The notes below the pieces were generated by a model, which ran no database searches, had not been told where the DNA came from, and saw only the letters and a program-made list of their open reading frames with translations. Made by a program: the position numbers and the translations under genes. From Bigelowiella natans CCMP2755 (taxonomy: Eukaryota; Cercozoa; Chlorarachniophyceae), in assembly GCA_000320545.1 (NCBI GenBank), contig ADNK01001817.1, positions 1-64,000 on the forward strand: a stretch of DNA of 64,000 bases, given 5' to 3'. Below, in pieces: positions 48,568 through 60,021 of this stretch (the stretch's first letter is position 1; every line of letters begins with the position of its first letter).

Positions 48568-50518
48568 TCAGATCTTTTTTACGTCTGGTTCGCGGCGGAG
48601 AAGCTTCCTCCAGTCATTTCCGATGTATGCGTTGCGAAGGATGTGCCTTGGAATCTCTCGCAAGTCGGCCGTGCTCATGGCGCGGCGCATATTTCCGTGG
48701 CGTCTTGGGATTGGCTTTTCAAACAAATTCCTTTGCAACGATAGCTTTTCCTTACTGTCGTCATCCTTTATTTGTGATGACAGTGTTGTCGAAGTTGTTT
48801 CCGATGTTGCTGCAGAGAGATCATAGCCGGCGACAAGTTCCTCTCGAATCTTAAAACAACGAATTTAACAATTTCTAATGAGTCCGGTAGTAGCAGACGG
48901 TCATTCCCATACTTCCAATGTTAGGAAAAACAACAAGCGATAGGTTATGTCCCACAAAACTAGCAGCACTGTAGTAAAATTGTCTAAATTATCTCTGTCT
49001 CATAACCGTATACGATCATCATCACCATCATCACCACCATTTTTATCATCATCATCATCATCAATTAATCATTATCATCTTGATCCTCTTCCTCGTACTC
49101 CCGTACCCCCCCTCCCCCCCACCTGTGGACTGAGAGGTTTAAGCGTGGCAACGAAGGAGCCCCCCCTGCCCCCTTGAAAATGGAGGACGTGAGTGTGAAA
49201 CTTCCATACAGCCACCCTGTGAGCAATTGAGATGACAGTAATGCCTTGGTCATGAAGCTGCTGGTACAATCGAGGCTCCAACGAAGCACTCACCATAGAC
49301 GTCGCCTATTTTGTTTAGTTACTTAGGTATTGAACAAATACAGCTCGTTACTCACGCATCATCATCATCATCATCATCATCGCTTCCAAAGCAGCTGTTA
49401 TGATTACGTCACCATACATACACAGACGAGGAGAAGACCTCGTCCAACACAGCAAATTGTGGTTGATGGTAGTAAAGTCGCGCCATTGCAACTTTCTGTG
49501 ATTCGCCTCCTGAGAGAATGTCGTCCTTGAAACAGTATTATCAATCAGTGATTTGATATTAAGATTGATCGTATATTTCCTCATTTCTGTAACTTCCTAC
49601 TCCTCCTTTTCCTCATCTTCTTTTCTGATACTTATTCTATATTATTTCTTTAATGCTACACTTGTCTAGCTGCTATTACTACTTTTCAAAAATTATAGCA
49701 AGTAGAAGTAGAAATCACACTGAAACATGTCCATTTGATGAGTTAAACCAGGACGAAAATCATCGTTTTTCTTAGTCAAACAGCTAGAATTATCGAAAAT
49801 ACTCTACTTTTAAAAATCATTTCAATACCCATTGCTTCGTAATACTGAGACCTTCCCTGTCAGCAACTTTAGTTAAATCCGCCATGCGAATAATCTCGGC
49901 TATGCTCAGTCCTTGGCTGCCTTTCCCCTGATTTCTCAGCTTTTTATCAGGGTATATGATGCAATCCACGAGCGTGCCTAATTAAATGACAGACATTTGT
50001 GGAGAGGAGAAGAGAAGGGGGGAGAAGGGAATCATTATTCATAGCTAGATTGTCATGAATGCCAGAACCAGCAAACGTGAGGCAACCCATCTTATAATAA
50101 TACAATAGTAGCAGTACTCAGTAATATGTGCCTACTCTTAAAAGCAGAAGCAGTAGTGGTAGTAAGCAAGCAAATAAGTAAGTAAGTAACATAGGTCACA
50201 ATACAATTTTCCTTCTGTGTGTATGAATGTGTGTGTTTTCTCTTCTCCTTTAGTACCGATGGGCATGTAGGGCATTTGTGGTAGGTAAACGATGCCAGCC
50301 CCTCCCCCACCCGAATGCTTGGAATTATTGGAGAATCGCGAAGGTTTCTCTATGCTTCCGCCAGCGCGGGGCCATAATCCTGTATTAGATATATATAAAA
50401 ACCAAATCTGTGCGAAGTTTGTGTGAAGTTTTCTGCGTCTCTCTTTCTTCTCCATGTAGGAATCATGTGCTTGTACCTCAATCGATATGTTCTCTTACAT
50501 ATCGATCGCCATTTACTA

Positions 50519-50586
<68 letters not shown>

Positions 50587-50738
50587 CTCAAAACCCTGAG
50601 AAGGCATGTCTTCCCACAGCCGTTCGGACCAGCAATAAGAGTATGCATGCCTTTCTCTATCACCCCGCTTAAATTTGAAAGCAGCAGCTGATCGTCAGAG
50701 GAGCCGGGCACACGAATCTAATAAATATTGTTTGTGTT

Positions 50739-50783
<45 letters not shown>

Positions 50784-52096
50784 CAACAGGCAGGAATATC
50801 GTGCTTGACTAAGGATGACGATAGACGTCGTTCCTTTCTTTGTAAATATAATAATAAAAATATGCACGCATACTGTTAGTAAGCTTTTATTACCTCAATG
50901 GTATGCAATATTGGACAAGATACTATCACACATACTATTTTATTTTAGTTATCTCCATCCCCCACCCCTGGTCTTCATGCTCTCCTCCTCCTCCTCCTCC
51001 CAAAATGAAAAGCCTTCCCGTTTTACCACCTTTAGGTCCTCAAAAATGATATTGTCTGTTGATATATGGAGAGGACGTATCTTCTTCTTATTTTCCTTTT
51101 CGTCAGCAGCATTATTGGCAATGCTGTTGTCATCTTCGTCCCGTCGACTGCGGTCATCCAAGCACTTTACAAGGGTAGTAACGCGCGAGGTAAATCCAGC
51201 TAAGATTGCGATCTATGAAGAATGAAGAACAATCAAATGATATTTCATCGAAATCCAAACAGTGCAGTGATATAACAGTTTACAGAGTTTGTTTGCAGAA
51301 AATGACGACCCTAATATCTCTATTATCCCCTCCCTCCCTTCCTAACTGTGAAAATAAACAGCAACGGTCTGTCTGTGGTCCTCCAAAAAGCATAGGTTGG
51401 TATTGATAATCGTGGCACAGCAGTATGTCGTGGAAGTCAGTGGTAGGATAAATAGTATTTGTTGTTAGTTGCTATTGATTAAATACAACACCTGCTTGTA
51501 GCTCAAGACTATGCGACCGATGGCATCGGAGAGCGTTGTGAGCATACGTGAACTACGAAAATAATACCAAAATCAAGAATTTGATATCATGAAATGTTAA
51601 TGGCATAAATACAGCAGGCAGACGATACATGCGATTCATGTTCTTGGAGCAGTCTGTCTCAGGATGAGTATGTGGTCTTTAAATTCATTCTTCGATCGAC
51701 TTTTCAAAGTCACAGCAGCATGGCTTAGAAATTAAGAAAATGCGTGTTGTTTTGAAACATTCTGCAATCATAATAACGATAATACAGTTAAGAATTATTA
51801 GTTTATGATTGCTACGAAGCTTGTACTGATAGTATTGGCAGTGCTTATGATAGACATAATAATGTATGAGGTCACAATAACAAGTATAATTGTACCTCTG
51901 AACAAATTTTTCAGTTAGGTGGCCGCTGGTCGCCGCTGCCACCTTCACTTCGTCATTGTCAGGAAATGCGATACGGCTAAGCACGAATGCAAAGCCTATC
52001 ACAGTCGCCCCTGTTGTCACAGAAGGAGAGGGGAAGGAAGTATATATACATATATGTATCTATATATATAATATATATATCTATATATATAATATA

Positions 52097-52135
<39 letters not shown>

Positions 52136-54843
52136 TATGGTGTTGAGCAACATGCAAATGTTTCTACAGCATTGTTCGATAATCACATTCACAGGAAACA
52201 ATAAAGAATGCCTACTATATACATCTAAGGAAACAAACCATATTTAATGATGTAGTTATCCAGAATTGACATCAAAAACGACTGTCGTTGCAGGAATCGT
52301 CTTTGGGCATCGTGCTCGTGGAATGCTGCTTCGATCGTGTCCTTTTCCCATTCGGTGCCGTAGCTAAACGCAATTTCCTTTTGTCGACACAAGGCAAAAG
52401 CAGATGCTTCATACATACATACACGTATAGAGAAGTAGAGGAGGATTTAATAGTTATGTAAATAGAAGAACAATTTGAACAAAACGACGTCAAAATTCCT
52501 AAATATCTGCAAGGTAAATTTCCGATGATCTTTGTGCTGAGAACCAATTTATCGATACTCTGGGTATCGCTATGATCTATCGTTATGATCTAATGAAAAT
52601 CTATATTTTGAACTATTCTGAACAACCTCCGCTCGAGCAGCAAACCGCATGTGCAAGAATCGGTAAAAACCTAACAGCAATGAGGAGATAAGAGGATACA
52701 CACCAAGCCCTCTACTAACTCCTCTACGGTTTTCTCTATGCGACATACATTAATGAAAAAAATATACGAAATGTGCAACAACAACACCAACAAAACCACA
52801 ATCTTTCCAAGCACACAATTTTTTGGTCCATTTTGGAGAGAAATCAGCTCTACTCTCCCTACGCTACTACGCCTTCTTATCGATGACTACTATTGATGAT
52901 GATACCCATGAGCTTCTGTAAGCGTGCTGTGAGTTTTCCGAAGCCAGGGGATAGGACTCGTAGTAGGATCGATGATATGATGAAGTATCCTAGCATAACT
53001 AATGGCCCTCGCATGCCCACAGCCCTACATCAATGAATGAATGCATGAAGACGACATGCATTCTGAAGCAGCTGCTCAGTGTTTTTTGCTGATGTGAGGT
53101 TGGCGTTGCTGTGTCTGTTTTATGGTATATTTATTTAATATTTACAATATTTATGTTCCAAAAACAAGAATTAATGTTTTGTACCGCAGAATAATTGGTT
53201 TTGTTCATCTATACATAAATCACCGAGCAAGAGCTCTTGAGTACAGCATGACATCTATTCCTGGCTTCACGAGGTTTTGGAAGATCAACACACAAGACGA
53301 TGCCCATTCTACCAACGACAAAAATATGGAAGGAATGAGTGAAGGGAGAGTGCCACTAGCAGTAGCAGCAGCAGCAGCAGCAGCAGAGAATTCGATACAA
53401 GAGTAGCACATGATGATGCACATCTGAGTGTTATGATGTTTTCAATTGAAGAATAATTATATTGTTACCCCCTTTTTTTGAGAATACCAACTATGGTTTC
53501 ACCAACAGTATGCAGAGTTAAGACTGTTGGAATTTGCTCTAATCACTCATATTGCTACCTTCGACGTCCTGAGTAATGCGCTGATCGACGTCAGTCACGC
53601 TGCTGTTCAAACGAAGAACCTGAGAAGGAGGGAGAACGAGAGACGGGGCCACAGAGTTTGTAGAAACAATTTATGATTTTACCATAATCATCATCGCCAT
53701 AATCATCCTTTACTTTTAATATAAGGGGAGTCTAGAGAATACATTTTCTCTTCTTGCTATTATTATTCACTACGATGTCGTCGTCCACTACCTGGTATGC
53801 CGTAATTCCAGTAAGATATCGGACATGCAGATACTTTACTAGATTGTTGCTAGTTTAGTCAAACAAGAAGAAGCGAAGGAAAAAGATTTAGCGAAACCAC
53901 CAACTCTCAGAAGCAGCAAAGATAAACGTGTTGACAAGTCGTATACAAGAGACGCTCTCTAAATAGGAAAATATTATTTACGCAGCGACACCTACAGCTT
54001 TTCTAAAGATTATAACAAAGGGATGAGAATGAAATTTAGGTAGAAATACTCAAAACATGAAAAAAATACTTTTCTGATGTTGTTGCCTTACCTCATATCT
54101 GTCGCAATTGATGATGCCAGAAACGACAACAGGCTATTGATCACAGCAGCGGGCACCGACAGCACGATCAACTGCATATAGCGCAAGGTAAAACAACAGA
54201 ATTTATGATATCCATCATACACGGAGTGCACAATTGTCTTTGTCGTCCAGCTGGACAAGAATGACAAAACGCTAATGACTATTGGTCGACGCAATGTTTT
54301 CAGATGCATCGAGATTCCTGGTTGTATTAAAAAAAAAATCAAACCTGAAAGACGGCGGCCTGGAAGCCTCTCCTATTCTTTTCAATCATATTGCGAGTGA
54401 CGACTCCCAGGACGTTGGACATTTGCATTGTGATTTGAGTACGAGTGAATAGTGCTCCAGTAAACGAACAGACTTTAAGTATACTTTTCCAGTCACGAAG
54501 TGCAATCTGTAGCGCAAGAGATATGATGAGCGCATTTTGTTATGATTGTTAGGAATAATTCTCTGGTAAGCTGACTTTATTCAAAACTACCCGAAGTAAT
54601 CGCTTCAAATCCATATGAAACTGCGAATCCAGGATCGCCCTAAGTTTCTTCTTTTCTTTATTTGATGAAGATGAAACACTCTTTCCCCCACCAGCCTGCT
54701 TCTTATCACCCTGGGATATTGCTTCATCCTCTTCGCTATCCATATCTTCTGCCGAGAGATTGTCTACTCTGTCCACCATTGCCTCTCTGTTTTATTTCGA
54801 ATTATCTGATAAGCGCTTTCTTTTTTGTGTGGCTCTATACGTG

Positions 54844-54900
<57 letters not shown>

Positions 54901-54915
54901 CCCTTGTGTATGTAT

Positions 54916-54958
<43 letters not shown>

Positions 54959-55192
54959 GTAATAGTTACTGCGAGGCTGGGGCAGACTGTGCTAGAAGTT
55001 TTTGGTATTTTCGAATGGCCACCGCTAAGACAAGTCCTTAAAAACAGCGGCCCATGAGATATGAATAACAAGCGAAGACAACTCAGGTGTACCTAAAGTC
55101 CATTTTTTTGCAGGACTAAGGTGATGAATCTGGGAGAGGAAGGTTGCAGTCGCTTGCAGTAGCGAGGGTGGTCTTATCTTTCTTGCTCCCAT
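48568..55192 (-). CDS. ABCD-type half ABC transporter (peroxisomal fatty-acyl transporter family)
   Basis: Exons in transcription order: 55192-55093, 55036-54970, 54786-54591, 54506-54345, 54171-54092, 53958-53928, 53833-53792, 53619-53559, 53308-53224, 53024-52906, 52670-52627, 52377-52239, 52010-51896, 51552-51492, 51212-51027, 50717-50585, 50379-50257, 49977-49829, 49525-49439, 49305-49123, 48849-48568. All 21 join in phase to 814 residues. The membrane half shows family landmarks: [32 protein letters not shown] and RAEEIAFSYG. The nucleotide-binding half has Walker [25 protein letters not shown], signature LSGGE, Walker B FAVLDEATS and H-loop SIAHR. ABCD proteins dimerise in the peroxisome membrane (one branch is lysosomal) and import acyl-CoA or fatty acids. 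The last exon adds a 94-residue charged tail after the usual end. The start ATG at 55192 is the first in frame, and an acceptor-like site upstream leaves room for a further 5' exon. Confidence 0.95.
50521..50583. repeat. Compound (CA)n(GA)n microsatellite abutting a splice donor
   Basis: On the sense (minus) strand the intron begins GTCTCTCTCTC directly at the exon end 50585, right after the Walker A exon. The microsatellite therefore starts inside the 5' splice site. Confidence 0.95.
50737..50782. repeat. (GT)n microsatellite in an ABCD intron
   Basis: The run reads (AC)n on the sense strand, about 20 bp before the acceptor of the Walker A exon at 50717. Confidence 0.95.
52037..52131. repeat. 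(TA)n-rich microsatellite in an ABCD intron
   Basis: Interrupted then pure TA repeats occupy about 95 bp of the intron between exons 52377-52239 and 52010-51896. Confidence 0.95.
54846..54956. repeat. Compound (CT)n(CA)n...(TG)n microsatellite in an ABCD intron
   Basis: CT, CA and TG runs follow one another and fill more than half of the intron between exons ending at 54970 and starting at 54786. Confidence 0.95.
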
Positions 55193-56103
55193 GTCCCGAG
55201 ACTGAGATGAAGGCTTCGTATCAGCCCACGCCAAGCTGTTTTCGCCTGGATTACGCTACACGTTAACTCTCTTTGTGTAATCATGGGATACATTTGCCCT
55301 TACTTGCTTACTTGCCTGCCCCTACTTTTTTGCTTCCGTTCGGAAGCGACGGGGGGAGAGTTTTGGAGTACCCTATCCTTAAAGGAAGGCCTTCGAAATT
55401 AATAAAAAAGAGGAAGAAACCTATGCCATTTCGACTCTACGACTAATGATTTTTTCAATACTGCTCGGCTCAGCTAAGGGGGAAATTATGTAAATCATAA
55501 ATCGCAGGAAAGCGCAGGTTTTAGAAATATTTTAACACAGAAAATAACCTAAGATTTCTCTTTAAATCTTCAAGTCTCTACAAATACTTAAAACCATGCG
55601 GGGTGTTTTCAGGTTTGGTTGTTTTTTTTGGCTCTATTTTCCTTGGTAGTCCAATAATGATGCTTGATTGAGAATTCCGCTGCTCACCGGTAAACACTCA
55701 GCCGGTAACGTCAATAATTCATTGTCGTATGTCAAGAATTATCTGCGTTTATTGGAAACTCAAAATCTATTACCGGTATTAATGAGGGAAACTTCAACCC
55801 TCTGCGTTTTTCTGTTGAGGGCACTTTCTCAAGGTTGCACGTCGAGAAACGTCATCTGCCCCTTCCCATATCCCGAGATATCTCACAGATTTCCAGCTTG
55901 AGAGGAAACAAGGGGAACCGATCATCCAGCATTGACTAACTACGGGTATGATGACTCTATTCCACACTGTTTCTGCTAGTCTTCGTAACAGGCTTAAATA
56001 TACCTAGGATATTTTTTAGATGCGAGTATCAGGAACTTAAAAAGTACGATTGAACTCTGCTTGGACGATTCTAATTAAATTTATACTTACAAATAAACGA
56101 TAG
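55193..56103. promoter_or_regulatory. Head-to-head spacer between the ABCD and Ca2+-ATPase genes
   Basis: About 0.9 kb lies between the divergent genes. It should contain both promoters and the short first coding exon of the Ca2+-ATPase, because that large exon starts right after an acceptor AG at 56102-56103 without an ATG. Candidate ATGs are near 55595 and 55947, but no donor fits with confidence. A 77-codon frame at 55668-55901 has no recognisable domain. Confidence 0.5.
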
Positions 56104-59100
56104 GTGCTGCGCAAGTGCCCGTTTTCTAAAGAAAAGATTGCGAAAGTACGCCCAGATCTGGAGGCCGGGAGTCCCGGAAATCATGGCGAGGAGAAAGTTT
56201 CGATCGCAGGCTGTGAAAATAACGAACCAGAGCATGAGCCCGTGATCAAGCTTGACAACGTGAAATTCAATGGGTACACGGTCGACACGCTGAAGTGGTC
56301 ACGTCAGCTCGAAGATGATTTAAAGAAATTGGAGGGACTGGGTGGCACTAAAACTGTGGCGAAGCAGTTGCAAACTGATCTGCGAAAAGGCCTTACCGAG
56401 ATATCGGCGACGGACACAAAACGTCTCGATGTGTTCGGAACCAATGTGTACGAGAAGCCACCCTTGCGTCATTTCTGCTCGCACTGCGCCGAGCAACTTG
56501 AGGACCCAATGTTGATCGTTCTAATCGTTGCGGGCGTGATCGCCATTATTGTTGGGTCCATCCATCACCCTGCCGATGGTTGGATTGAAGGACTCGCGAT
56601 TCAACTCGCCGTAGTCATCGTCGTCCTCGTTGGAGCCTTCAATAACTGGTCGCAAGAGCGAACTTTCAGAGCGCAGGAGGATAAGAAAGAAGAGCCTAAG
56701 ATCACGGTGTTCCGAGATGGCGATCTTAAAGTCATCTATCACCACCAAGTTGTGGTTGGCGATCTCGTCAATTTAAAATCAGGTGACACAATACCTGCTG
56801 ATGGACTGATCTGGGAATCGGACGACATTGAGATTAACGAGGCGACGATGACGGGTGAGTCCATCTACATCAAGAAGCATCGTATGCGAGATCCCTTTCT
56901 TCGGGCAGCTACTGAGGTCAAAAAGGGAACGGGAGTAATGATAGTTACTGCCACAGGCTCGCACTCTTCCTACGGGGAAATCATGAAAATGCTTGCGGTG
57001 GAGGTGGAAGAAACGGCTTTGCAGCTCAAACTCGAACATCTCGCGAGCCTTATCGGATATGTGGGTACTGGTGTAGCGGTGGTACTGTTCATTGCGTTGT
57101 TTATCTTCTGGATCGTAGACTGCGAAAAAGGGAAAAAAGATTATAATGGAGACAGCACCGACATTCTGGAGTATTTCATCGTCGCGATAACCATCATCGT
57201 CGTTGCGGTGCCTGAAGGTCTTCCACTTGCCGTAACGGTCGCGCTAGCGTACTCCATGGACGCGATGCAAGAGGATAACAACCTAGTGAAGGCTCTTTCG
57301 GCATGTGAAACCATGGGAAACGTAACGACAATCTGCTCAGACAAGACAGGGACACTCACAACTGGAAAGATGACAGTCGTGAAACTATATATCAATGGAA
57401 AGCCGCACGATGGAAACAAGCCACCCGCCACAGAACAGTGGAAAAGAATGCTGACTGAGGCTATTATCCTCGGCTCTACCGTTGTGTATGAGAAGGATAA
57501 ACATGATCCAAACGAGCCGCCGGAGAACTGGTCCTGGGTCAATGGGAACCAGACTGAAGCCTGCATGCTTGCCTTCATCGTCCGGTGCTATGGTGTGGAC
57601 ATCGAAAGAGCTCGTGAAGCTCGCAAGACAGAGATAGTAAAACTGTATCCCTTTGACTCTCAAGTCAAACGCTCTGGCATGCTAATGAAACTCCCTTCCG
57701 GGAAATACCGGTTGTATACACGTGGTGCTGCAGAGCGTATATTGGCAGAGTGCAAAACACAGTTCAATGAGGGTAAGGAATCGCCGCTGGACAAGACCAA
57801 GGTGGAAGAGCAGATGAATGCGATGTCCAATACTGGGTTACGTACAATCGGAGTGTCCTACCGCGACTTTGACGATGTTAAAACTGACGAAGAGGGCAAG
57901 ATCGTTGATCCTCCGAACGTGCAGGATCGTGTGCTTCTTACGATATTGGGGATGAAAGACCCTTTGCGTGAAGACTCTGCAGAGAGCGTCCGATTATGCA
58001 AGGGGGCTGGGATCATAGTCAGAATGGTCACGGGAGACCACTTGAACACTGCAAAGTATATTGCGCGTGACTGCGGGATTCTCACAAACGACGATCAAAT
58101 CGCGATGGAAGGCATAAAGTTTCGCACAATGCTGGAGAAGGACAAGGAGGCCCTAGTAAAGATGCTGCCAATGCTTCGCGTGCTGGCGCGATCGCAGCCT
58201 GAAGACAAACAGAAACTAATTCGGCTGTTGCAAGAACTAGGACAGATTGTTGGTGCGACCGGCGATGGGACAAACGATGCCGCGGCGCTAAAGGCTGCTA
58301 ATGTGGGTCTTGCAATGAACAAGGCCGGAACAGAGATGGCCAAGCGAGCCGCTGACATCGTCATTCTAGACGACTCTTTTAGCTCCATCGTGATGAGTGT
58401 CAAATGGGGTCGTGCGATTTACGACAACATTTCTAAGTTCGTTCAGTTCCAGGTGACAGTAAATGTGGTGGCATTAGTTCTGTCGCTGGTAGGAGCGCTG
58501 GCAGGGTATGAGGTCCCTCTCACAGCTGTACAGCTTCTATGGGTTAACATGATCATGGACACGTTTGCTGCACTGGCACTAGCCACTGAGCGTCCCACCG
58601 ACGTATTGCTCCAAAGGCGCCCTTTCGGCAAAGACGCTTTTTTGATCCGTCCTGTTATGTGGCGTTTCATAATTGGACAAAGCATCTTCCAGCTTATCAT
58701 ACTCTTTTGTTTACTCTTCGCTGGCGAGTACATGTTTGCAGTGAAGCCTCAGAGTACGGAGCATTACACCATCATCTTCAACACTTTCGTGTTCATGCAA
58801 CTCTTTAATGAGATTAATGCGCGTAAGGTGTGCGGAGAACGGAACGTATTTGATGGATTTTTCACGAACAAGCTTTTCTTAAGTATTGTCGCGGGGACTG
58901 CGGGTTCACAGGTCCTCATCGTGATGTTCTTCGGTGCTTTCGCATCTACGACACCAATTGGCTATGTTGCATGGCTCGCAAGCATCGGATTTGGCGCCGC
59001 TAGCCTTCCTTGGGCGTTCATGATCAGTTTTTATCCTGTAGATCTAGAGCATGGGCAGATTCCTTTGAACGAAGACCTGCAGCGAGACAACAGCGGTGCT

Positions 59101-59175
59101 TCAGGTTCCCCTGCTCAAGCTATAAGCACCGCATGGGGAGAGAAGAAGGTCAACGAAAATCTTAGCTCAACATGA
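56104..59175 (+). CDS. P-type Ca2+-transporting ATPase, PMCA (type IIB) family
   Basis: A single 3,072-bp exon of 1,023 codons begins after the acceptor AACGATAG; the initiating codon must be in an upstream exon. All P-type ATPase landmarks are present: actuator MTGES, M4 motif VVAVPEGLPLAVTVALAYSM, phosphorylation site SDKTGTLT (Asp codon at 57340), nucleotide-binding TRGAAER, MVTGDHLNTA, hinge GDGTNDAAALKAANVGLAM, and M6 with VNMIMDTFAALALATE. About ten membrane segments are expected. The M4 and M6 residues fit Ca2+ pumping out of the cytosol or into a vacuole. Only about 50 residues follow the last helix, with no obvious basic amphipathic calmodulin-binding segment. Regulation by the N-terminal extension, as in plant ACA pumps, is possible but unproven. 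It is the only long gene here whose body has no introns. Confidence 0.97.
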   Translation: MLRKCPFSKEKIAKVRPDLEAGSPGNHGEEKVSIAGCENNEPEHEPVIKLDNVKFNGYTVDTLKWSRQLEDDLKKLEGLGGTKTVAKQLQTDLRKGLTEISATDTKRLDVFGTNVYEKPPLRHFCSHCAEQLEDPMLIVLIVAGVIAIIVGSIHHPADGWIEGLAIQLAVVIVVLVGAFNNWSQERTFRAQEDKKEEPKITVFRDGDLKVIYHHQVVVGDLVNLKSGDTIPADGLIWESDDIEINEATMTGESIYIKKHRMRDPFLRAATEVKKGTGVMIVTATGSHSSYGEIMKMLAVEVEETALQLKLEHLASLIGYVGTGVAVVLFIALFIFWIVDCEKGKKDYNGDSTDILEYFIVAITIIVVAVPEGLPLAVTVALAYSMDAMQEDNNLVKALSACETMGNVTTICSDKTGTLTTGKMTVVKLYINGKPHDGNKPPATEQWKRMLTEAIILGSTVVYEKDKHDPNEPPENWSWVNGNQTEACMLAFIVRCYGVDIERAREARKTEIVKLYPFDSQVKRSGMLMKLPSGKYRLYTRGAAERILAECKTQFNEGKESPLDKTKVEEQMNAMSNTGLRTIGVSYRDFDDVKTDEEGKIVDPPNVQDRVLLTILGMKDPLREDSAESVRLCKGAGIIVRMVTGDHLNTAKYIARDCGILTNDDQIAMEGIKFRTMLEKDKEALVKMLPMLRVLARSQPEDKQKLIRLLQELGQIVGATGDGTNDAAALKAANVGLAMNKAGTEMAKRAADIVILDDSFSSIVMSVKWGRAIYDNISKFVQFQVTVNVVALVLSLVGALAGYEVPLTAVQLLWVNMIMDTFAALALATERPTDVLLQRRPFGKDAFLIRPVMWRFIIGQSIFQLIILFCLLFAGEYMFAVKPQSTEHYTIIFNTFVFMQLFNEINARKVCGERNVFDGFFTNKLFLSIVAGTAGSQVLIVMFFGAFASTTPIGYVAWLASIGFGAASLPWAFMISFYPVDLEHGQIPLNEDLQRDNSGASGSPAQAISTAWGEKKVNENLSST

Positions 59176-59446
59176 TTACTCCGGCGCCTGGCAATGTCGA
59201 TGGTGAACAAGCTTAGTTAGCATCGTTTTGTAAGCCGCGTTGTACGTGCTTACGTTGCGATGTGTCTGTATATGTGCCGTTCGATGGCGTGCATATGCGT
59301 ACATATAGATAGGTGATCAAATCTCGATCGTCTCTGTGTCGGCTAGTCGGGCCGATGCGTTTGATGACACACGACTGGCATGCAACAGGCATTGCTAAAC
59401 TTCATCATAACATCACATGCATGTCTGCAGGAGGCACACTACCTAG

Positions 59447-59515
<69 letters not shown>
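59176..59515. other. Start of the tail-to-tail spacer after the Ca2+-ATPase, with (CA)n(TA)n
   Basis: Sequence rich in GCATG and TGCGATG words ends in a (CA)n(TA)n microsatellite at 59451-59516, which directly joins the 3' end of retrotransposon copy A. No gene is seen. Confidence 0.6.
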
Positions 59516-59520
<5 letters not shown>

Positions 59521-59975
59521 CGGATGTAATGAAATGTTTAAATTGTTTCAATGGTCATCCTAATGTAGCTATGCAATGCAGCGGCTACAGCGCTTAAATT
59601 GTGTCTGTTTGTTTCCTTGGTCACATGGCGCATGCATGAAAATGCATCCTGTTTTGGTCTAGCATGGCGCGCTTTGCGCGCAGCTTCTCGACTTGTTTGC
59701 TCTGCGGTTGTGAGACGCGTGGTCTCATCATTGCGATCCATGATCGCTGTCAGTTGTTTGTTGATTCTGAGTCTCTGTGGTCCGCATTTCCTGCATTGCA
59801 GAATGTGGTCCATGTCTTGCAATGAGTTGCACACATCGCACGTTGCTTCCAGTTTTGTGCGTTGTCCTCTGGACAGCAGAAATGCTCCAAGATTGCCAAC
59901 ACCACAAATGGCGCGCATCCATGATGTGGCAATGCTTGGCAGCTTCAATGTGATTCCTGTAGTCCGAGAGCCAGC
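59516..59975 (-). mobile_element. 5'-truncated non-LTR retrotransposon copy A
   Basis: An open minus frame (59948-59538) encodes the C-terminal end of the family protein: KLPSIATSWMRAICGVGN, a Cys/His cluster (CDVCNSLQDMDHILQC) and HSYIRMTIE. It is clearly diverged from copy B at the protein level. The 3' end CATCCGTCTCAT runs straight into a (TA)n(TG)n tail at 59451-59515. Confidence 0.9.
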
Positions 59976-60021
59976 TAGCCAGGCACAAAGTCAAGTTTTT
60001 TCAAGCGCACATGTGCACATG

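Noticed and set aside
48401-48854. Two plus-strand open frames of 109-141 codons opposite the ABCD gene end
   Set aside because: They are antisense shadows of the last ABCD exon (48849-48568), which joins in phase with the rest of that gene.
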